Assembly: GCA_027578815.1 (NCBI GenBank)
Contig: JANBTH010000265.1
Coordinates: forward strand, 1-22,985
Reading direction: 5' to 3'
DNA: 22,985 bases
Origin: Coemansia sp. RSA 1804
Taxonomy: Eukaryota; Kickxellomycota; Kickxellomycetes; Kickxellales; Kickxellaceae
Shown: one piece after another, positions 18,768 to 22,985 of the stretch
How positions within the stretch are numbered: position 1 is the first letter of the stretch
How the letters are laid out: the number at the start of each line of letters is the position of its first letter
Notes under the pieces: model-generated
Seen by the model: only the letters and a program-made list of their open reading frames with translations
Told to the model about the DNA's origin: nothing
Databases searched by the model: none
Program-made: the position numbers and the translations under genes

Positions 18768-18815
18768 GAATGAATGCTAACACCCTCTTTAGAATGAATG
18801 CTAACACCCTCTTTA
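18768..18815. repeat. Perfect 24-bp tandem duplication at the stop codon of the ten-cysteine gene
   Basis: Two identical 24-bp units, 18768-18791 and 18792-18815, stand head to tail. The second contains the stop codon (18813-18815) of the secreted-protein gene. The copies have no mismatches, so the duplication is probably recent. Confidence 0.95.
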
Positions 18816-19586
18816 TATTGGTGCCATATTGTAGCCACACTGTTCTGATATCCAAGAAGCAAGACGGGTTGAATCGGGTATATGACCATAATAGAGAATT
18901 GGCGAAAGATGGTAGTTGCTGCTGCTTATCTTTTCTGTCCATTCCTTTGTGCATGAGTTGCATGCATATTCTTTGGCAGAACCACCATTGGAAAGAAGAT
19001 TTGATTCCCGGGCAGATTCAGCTGAGAATATTGCTGAATAGCATCCACTATTTTGTTTCAGTTTGTCTGGATTATCATCTTTGCCATCTGTCACAGCCGG
19101 TCCATTACAAACAAGCTCTGCAAGCTCATGGTTGGACCATGAAAGATAAACAATGTTTTTGTGATTGTATCCAGCTGGATTTCCAGGTGTATATCTTGAT
19201 GCAAGGTCACACTTGTCCACAAAATATTTGGAAAGTTCAATTGTTGTATTCAAGCATTCAGGTGAGCATATTTTTCCAGGCGAGCTAAAATACAACGATT
19301 TTGATGATTGGAAGCAGTCAGTTTTAAACTTTGATTTGACTGATAGAGCAGCCTGGAGGCATTTGAGCGATGAAATTGTTACATCTGGCTCAAAAGAGAG
19401 AAATGATGATGGGATTTGAATGTCCAACTGATTGCTTTCTCCACTCCAGGGCCACTGAAGGCGTTTGTTACTTGATTGATGAAAATCATCATATTTTCCA
19501 AGACTCGTGTGTGTTGTCACTATTGCTTCTACTGCGGCCATTGCAACAACAGCACCAAGTAAAATAACAGAACCATTTAATCTCAT
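18813..19586 (-). CDS. Secreted ten-cysteine protein of unknown family
   Basis: This is a 257-residue protein from the ATG at 19586 (A at -3). The frame is open 19 codons further up, but only a non-ATG codon opens it, and this ATG gives a normal signal peptide: MRLNGSVILLGAVVAMAAVEA, cleaved near 21-25. The mature part has ten cysteines (76, 91, 107, 111, 126, 160, 182, 209, 212, 250), an even number that suggests disulphides, including a CX3C and a CX2C pair. One N-glycosylation sequon (NTT, 113-115) is visible. There is no membrane segment or GPI signal. I do not recognise the family. The gene sits in AT-rich DNA, about 240 bp upstream of HOP1 on the same strand. It may be a lineage-specific secreted or cell-surface protein. 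Confidence 0.7.
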   Translation of the reverse strand: MRLNGSVILLGAVVAMAAVEAIVTTHTSLGKYDDFHQSSNKRLQWPWSGESNQLDIQIPSSFLSFEPDVTISSLKCLQAALSVKSKFKTDCFQSSKSLYFSSPGKICSPECLNTTIELSKYFVDKCDLASRYTPGNPAGYNHKNIVYLSWSNHELAELVCNGPAVTDGKDDNPDKLKQNSGCYSAIFSAESARESNLLSNGGSAKEYACNSCTKEWTEKISSSNYHLSPILYYGHIPDSTRLASWISEQCGYNMAPI

Positions 19587-19928
19587 GATAGCCAAAAAAT
19601 AATTATGTGTATTAAAGGTAGTTTGAATGGTAAAGCTTGTCAAAAATGTTGCTTATGAAACATGGATAAGGAGAAAACACATTTTGGAATTTTTTATTGC
19701 CAAGATTGCTTCTTTGATGTAACCTGTAATCCAATAAACAGTAGTTTCAAAGCTTGGCTTGCAGAAAACAATATGCGGAATTTATATTACATGAAAAAAG
19801 AATATTGACTCAGACAGTAGAGAATTATTTATCCATAGGATTTGTAGAAAGTGTGAAGTGCTTTAATTGCAATTCTGGCACAGCAAATTAATCAAAATTA
19901 AGTTGCTTGTTAGCATGCTACCAACCCC

Positions 19929-19945
19929 TAAATAAATAAATAAAA
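19929..19945. repeat. AAAT microsatellite
   Basis: TAAATAAATAAATAAAA is a short tetranucleotide repeat of about four units in the AT-rich gene-free region. Confidence 0.8.
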
Positions 19946-19977
19946 TTGTGTATAAAGGTTACATTACCAATTCGTTG

Positions 19978-20082
19978 CTCAGAGAAATGAGTGAGGACCT
20001 GAGATCAACCACTAATATTAATCAGCTCTGATAATGATGCATGACTCAGAACAATGAGTAATGATCTGAGATCAGTGACTAA
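19978..20082. repeat. Imperfect 38-bp direct repeat, two copies 67 bp apart
   Basis: The copies start at 19978 and 20045. They share CTCAGA, AATGAGT, CTGAGATCA and ACTAA in the same order and spacing, with about 30 of 38 positions identical. The second copy contains TGATCT-G-AGATCA, a near-palindrome that has decayed in the first. The nature of the element is unknown. Confidence 0.75.
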
Positions 20083-20336
20083 CACCTAAAATCCCTAAAA
20101 AAGAATAATAAGAGTGTTATAAGCTATTCATGGCAATGAGTGCTAAAGTATAATAACAATTGCTTGTCCAGAATATTAGCTTTTATAGATTTTTATAGTA
20201 AATAACATACTCTTTATATTTTACTTGAAACGATTAAAACATAAATAGCATTTTGTATTTACATATCATTAAAAACTCTTTACTCTTATTTAAAATATGT
20301 TTTATAACTTGATTATAGAGACTATGATGTGTCTGC

Positions 20337-20510
20337 TCATTTAGAACCGCCAGATTTAGAGGCTTCTTGCTTCTGAGGGTTAGTCTCAGATGAGGATTCA
20401 TCTTCTTTTTTATTGTCTGTCATCAAATGTAAAAGCGTCATAATCCGTTTCCCAACTTAAATGGCCTTAATCTGTTCTAGAGTCGGGAAAATATGTTCTG
20501 GTTTAGGCAT
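20337..20510 (-). pseudogene. Short coding remnant with one in-frame stop
   Basis: Reading from an ATG at 20510 gives 57 codons to a TGA at 20337, broken once by TAA at 20457-20459. The N-terminal part (MPKPEHIFPTLEQIKAI) and the part after the stop (MTLLHLMTDNKKEDE, then a Ser/Gln/Lys-rich tail) both look protein-like. It resembles in layout the remnant at 21051-21235. It could be a decayed small gene, the last exon of a larger lost gene, or chance. Confidence 0.3.
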
Positions 20511-20527
20511 TGTTATGACGACATAGG

Positions 20528-20580
20528 AGATGTTAACATTTGATCGGAATGTTAACATTCGATGCAAAAGTAAACATCTC
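20528..20580. repeat. GTTAACATT direct and inverted repeats
   Basis: ATGTTAACATT followed by [TC]GAT[CG] occurs twice, 19 bp apart (20530 and 20549). The second copy lies within AATGTTAACATT, a perfect 12-bp palindrome. The cluster is bounded by an 11-bp inverted pair, GAGATGTTAAC at 20528 and GTAAACATCTC at 20570, with one mismatch. Confidence 0.8.
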
Positions 20581-20637
20581 TGGTCATCAAAAGTAGCATT
20601 TTCGTATTAGGATTTGATCTATAGTAGTGTACTCTTT

Positions 20638-20684
20638 TAATAGTGGATGATCGGTGGCTATAAAAGCACCGATATTCACTATTA
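20638..20684. promoter_or_regulatory. Hairpin of 18-19 bp arms with a TATA sequence in the loop
   Basis: The left arm 20638-20656 and right arm 20667-20684 are complementary except for one mismatch and one bulge, starting TAATAGTG and ending CACTATTA. The 10-nt loop is GCTATAAAAG, a good TATA-box match on the + strand. No gene follows on the + strand, so it may be a relic of a promoter or mobile-element end. Confidence 0.5.
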
Positions 20685-21050
20685 GTAAGGAGGATGTTTC
20701 TTTAGGTAGTCTTGGAAGGAATTTATTAAAAGAAAATTTAAAAGTCTACGATAATACCAGATTATAACAACGTAAGCATTATCCAAATCTCAGCTAATAT
20801 AATAGTTTACTAAAACTGTTGTGCAATATATAGATTGTATTGAGTTAGTCAAAAGATAACCAAAGAAATTCTACCAGAACTCCACACTAAATCCTGGAAG
20901 AACAGGCCGTATATAATAATGGAGTACCATACTGATTCAGTCTAATGACACATGCTGGGTTGTGTTTAATAGTTCTAACACAAATTTGTTAAGCAAAATA
21001 TCTATTTGCTACGTTTTGTAGCTATATTGTAGAGGCTACGAGGCGTTTAA

Positions 21051-21235
21051 CTATCTGTGACTGGTAGATGGTTGGCTTTCTTGCTGTTGAGATGTACTTT
21101 GAGATGAAGTTGGCTTTTCAGATTTTTTATTCTTCTCATCCATTTCTTTCACGTACATTTCTCTTAATACTCGTTCTGCCCTTTTATAATCCTCCATTTT
21201 TCTGGGGGAATGCGAGGGCGAGACGGTTCAGACAT
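21051..21235 (-). pseudogene. Short charged ORF, 48 codons intact, possibly frameshifted at its 5' end
   Basis: An ATG at 21197 opens a 48-residue frame to TAG at 21051: MEDYKRAERVLREMYVKEMD is a highly charged helix, followed by a Ser/Gln/Thr-rich tail. Just upstream, in a frame displaced by one base, an ATG at 21235 starts MSEPSRPRIPPEK and the two frames meet at a run of five A. One extra base there would join them into about 61 residues. It is either a real 48-residue gene, a frameshifted remnant, or an assembly error in the A run. No family recognised. Confidence 0.35.
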
Positions 21236-21731
21236 GAAACTTGTTTGGTGCTTTTCAAAATTGCATAATAATTAATATTATCTTTGTCTAATAACACACA
21301 ATAGTCGAACGAGTTTAACAAAAGAATTGGTAAATATGCTACATTCTCTACTTTTATAGTCCGTGACGAATAATGAAAAAATTATTTTCTCCATGAAGGC
21401 TTGTAGCAAAGCTATAATTATAAGTTCATTTACTTTCTATCAAGAAACCCAATATACCAAGTAATATGATATAATATTAAAACGGAAACAATTTAAAGAA
21501 AGGAAAACGTGCAAATCGCAGTATTAAAAGTATTGGATTGTACAGACACAAGCACATATTATATCATATGCAAAATCCAAAAGCGCAACGTTTTCTTGCC
21601 GTATCGACTTTTAATATAATGTGTGTGCATGTTAAATGTAGAAAATTTTAAATAATGGTTTCTACTGAAAAAAGAAATAATTGACTCATTTATAACCAAT
21701 ATTGTGCATTGCCTTTGATGTCCCACTTTAT

Positions 21732-22985
21732 CTAATTCTTGATAACCTCCAGTATCACCCTCCATGTCTCGTGCTTAACGTTGACATCCTCAATAGTCGC
21801 GGGTGTGCCAATGGGGCAGTTGTCTAGAGCAAGAGGAGACGCAGAGCCCGAGCGGCTGGTGCTGACAGCATCAATCATCATGCGGATCATCTTGCGAAGA
21901 ATCTTGCCACTGCGGGTCTTTGGCAGCCGATCGACAAAGACGACGTTCTCAGCGTACAGGGAAACAATAGGACCCACTCGCGTGCGCGCAAGCTGAACAA
22001 TATCCTTTTTTATCTGCTCAGCCGGAGCGCGGGTGAGGTTGGATCTGAGCGCTGCAAACACCATCGGCACACGGCCCTTGATTGCGCATGGGCGCGAAAC
22101 AACGCAGCACTCTGCAATCTCCGGATGGTTGAATATAACCTCCTCGATTGAGCTTGTCGACAGACGATGTGCGGCCACTTTGATTACGTCGTCTGTGCGC
22201 GAGAGGATGTGCACGTATCCGTCACTATCCACCATGCCTGTGTCGCCCGTGTCGTAATGGCCTGGGTAGCGCCTAAAGTAAGCGTCGTAGAAGCGCTCGT
22301 CATCCTTCCAAAGCGTCGTGATAAAGCCTGGGGGAAGCGGAAGCTTGGCAACAATGTTTCCAACCTCGTCGCGCTCGGCAACCTCGGGATTCCCATCGAC
22401 GCCCTCATCCTCGTCCAGATCCTCCTTCACTCTGATCACGCGCAGGTCGCATCCAGGAAGCATAAGCCCAGCGCTGCCGTACTTTATAGGGGCAACACTG
22501 GATCCGCTGCTGCCGTACCCGATGCAGATGCCTGTCATTGGCGAGCCGCTTTCGGTCTGCCACCAGTTGTCGCTAACGACGTTGCATACCTCGGCACCGC
22601 AGGCAATAGTCGGACTGTCGGCTGGCGGGGTGCGACCGGTGATTGTAGATATCCACCAGCGGTGGATCTCGGGAGTGCACCGCTCGCCCGCCAGAAACAG
22701 GCCGCGCATGTGCGTCAGATCATATTTTGCTCTGAACTGGCCTTCGGGATCCACGCGACGCAGAACCACAACGACGGTGGGAGCACACAGAAAGACACGC
22801 ACATCGTGCTGGCTGAACACGCGGTATAGCTGCCCGGCGTCGGGGGTTCCAACCGGTTTTCCCTCAAACAGCACGGTTCTGCTTCCATTCAGCAGCGGAC
22901 CGTATGCTGCGTAGGAGTGGCCAAGCGTCCAGCCAAAGTCGCTAAAGGTAAACATGGTCTCGCCAGGCTGCAGCCCGTACATGTA
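21732..22985 (-). CDS. Short-chain acyl-CoA synthetase, ACSS3/PrpE type, 5' end beyond the window
   Basis: This is the C-terminal part (417 codons in the window) of an AMP-forming synthetase; the frame is still open at the right edge. Visible motifs in order: FTFSDFGWTLGHSY with YGPLLNGSRTVLFEGKPVGTP, LFLAGERC, DNWWQTESGSP (adenylate motif), YDTGDTGMVDSDGYVHILSR, DDVIKVAAHRLS (hinge) and PKTRSGKILRK, whose last catalytic lysine is the one used in adenylation and inactivated by acetylation in related enzymes. The WWQTESGSP form and overall pattern resemble propionyl-CoA synthetase (PrpE) and ACSS3 more than yeast Acs1/Acs2, but acetate versus propionate preference cannot be read from this. It activates a short-chain acid with ATP and CoA. 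The C-terminus carries about 45 residues beyond the last motif. Confidence 0.92.
   Translation of the reverse strand, partial: YMYGLQPGETMFTFSDFGWTLGHSYAAYGPLLNGSRTVLFEGKPVGTPDAGQLYRVFSQHDVRVFLCAPTVVVVLRRVDPEGQFRAKYDLTHMRGLFLAGERCTPEIHRWWISTITGRTPPADSPTIACGAEVCNVVSDNWWQTESGSPMTGICIGYGSSGSSVAPIKYGSAGLMLPGCDLRVIRVKEDLDEDEGVDGNPEVAERDEVGNIVAKLPLPPGFITTLWKDDERFYDAYFRRYPGHYDTGDTGMVDSDGYVHILSRTDDVIKVAAHRLSTSSIEEVIFNHPEIAECCVVSRPCAIKGRVPMVFAALRSNLTRAPAEQIKKDIVQLARTRVGPIVSLYAENVVFVDRLPKTRSGKILRKMIRMMIDAVSTSRSGSASPLALDNCPIGTPATIEDVNVKHETWRVILEVIKN

Larger units (their letters stand above)
19587..21731. other. AT-rich gene-free region with repeats and coding remnants
   Basis: About 2.1 kb without an intact gene longer than 60 codons. 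It contains an AAAT microsatellite, a 38-bp imperfect direct repeat, GTTAACATT repeats, a long hairpin round a TATA sequence, and two short damaged minus-strand frames. The base composition is clearly more AT-rich than the housekeeping genes on either side of the window. Confidence 0.6.

Noticed and set aside
18770..19288. 172-codon + strand frame opposite the secreted-protein gene
   Set aside because: It is a shadow of the minus-strand gene, which has the signal peptide and regular cysteine pattern.
19587..21731. LTR or DNA-transposon remnant
   Set aside because: Repeats and hairpins are present, but I find no transposase, integrase or reverse-transcriptase fragment and no paired terminal repeats with target-site duplications.
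22167..22914. Two long + strand frames opposite the acyl-CoA synthetase
   Set aside because: They are shadows of a GC-rich, strongly conserved coding region on the other strand.

Overview
This is a nuclear DNA window from a fungus. The gene set points that way: a Dap1-type MAPR haem protein, an Ede1/Eps15-type endocytic scaffold, a Hop1-type meiotic HORMA protein, two DUF4112-type proteins, and genes with GT-AG introns and TGCTAAY branch sites. Compact, mostly intronless genes together with a secreted CBM14 protein would suit an early-diverging lineage such as Kickxellomycotina, but that placement is inference. I see no tRNA, rRNA, CRISPR array or intact transposon.

Layout. (1) 0.3-3.3 kb, + strand: two head-to-tail, diverged DUF4112-like proteins. 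(2) 3.9-4.8 kb, + strand: a small secreted single-CBM14 chitin-binding protein, then a Dap1 homologue 119 bp later. (3) 4.9-8.3 kb, - strand: a large diacylglycerol-kinase-like lipid kinase, tail to tail with DAP1. (4) 8.3-12.1 kb: 3.8 kb with no convincing gene. (5) 12.1-15.9 kb, - strand: an Ede1-like protein with three EH domains and a coiled coil. A UBA-domain ORF follows on the same strand and is either a separate gene or the last exon of EDE1. (6) 16.7-18.6 kb, - strand: a six-exon HOP1 gene (HORMA, PHD finger, winged helix) that no single reading frame reveals. It includes a probable 10-nt micro-exon and a GC-AG intron. (7) 18.8-19.6 kb, - strand: a secreted ten-cysteine protein of unknown family. 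(8) 19.6-21.7 kb: AT-rich DNA with direct and inverted repeats and two short, apparently damaged coding remnants. (9) 21.7 kb to the right edge, - strand: the C-terminal two thirds of a short-chain acyl-CoA synthetase (ACSS3/PrpE type), truncated by the window.

How the genes relate. Most are unrelated housekeeping functions: sterol/P450 support (Dap1), lipid second messengers (DAG kinase), early endocytosis (Ede1 with UBA), meiotic axis (Hop1) and propionate/acetate activation (ACS). The strongest observations are the reconstructed HOP1 gene with its micro-exon, the phase-compatible splice that could join the UBA ORF to EDE1, and the CBM14 mini-protein. Splice sites were assigned by eye from reading frame, consensus and family alignment; none has transcript support here.
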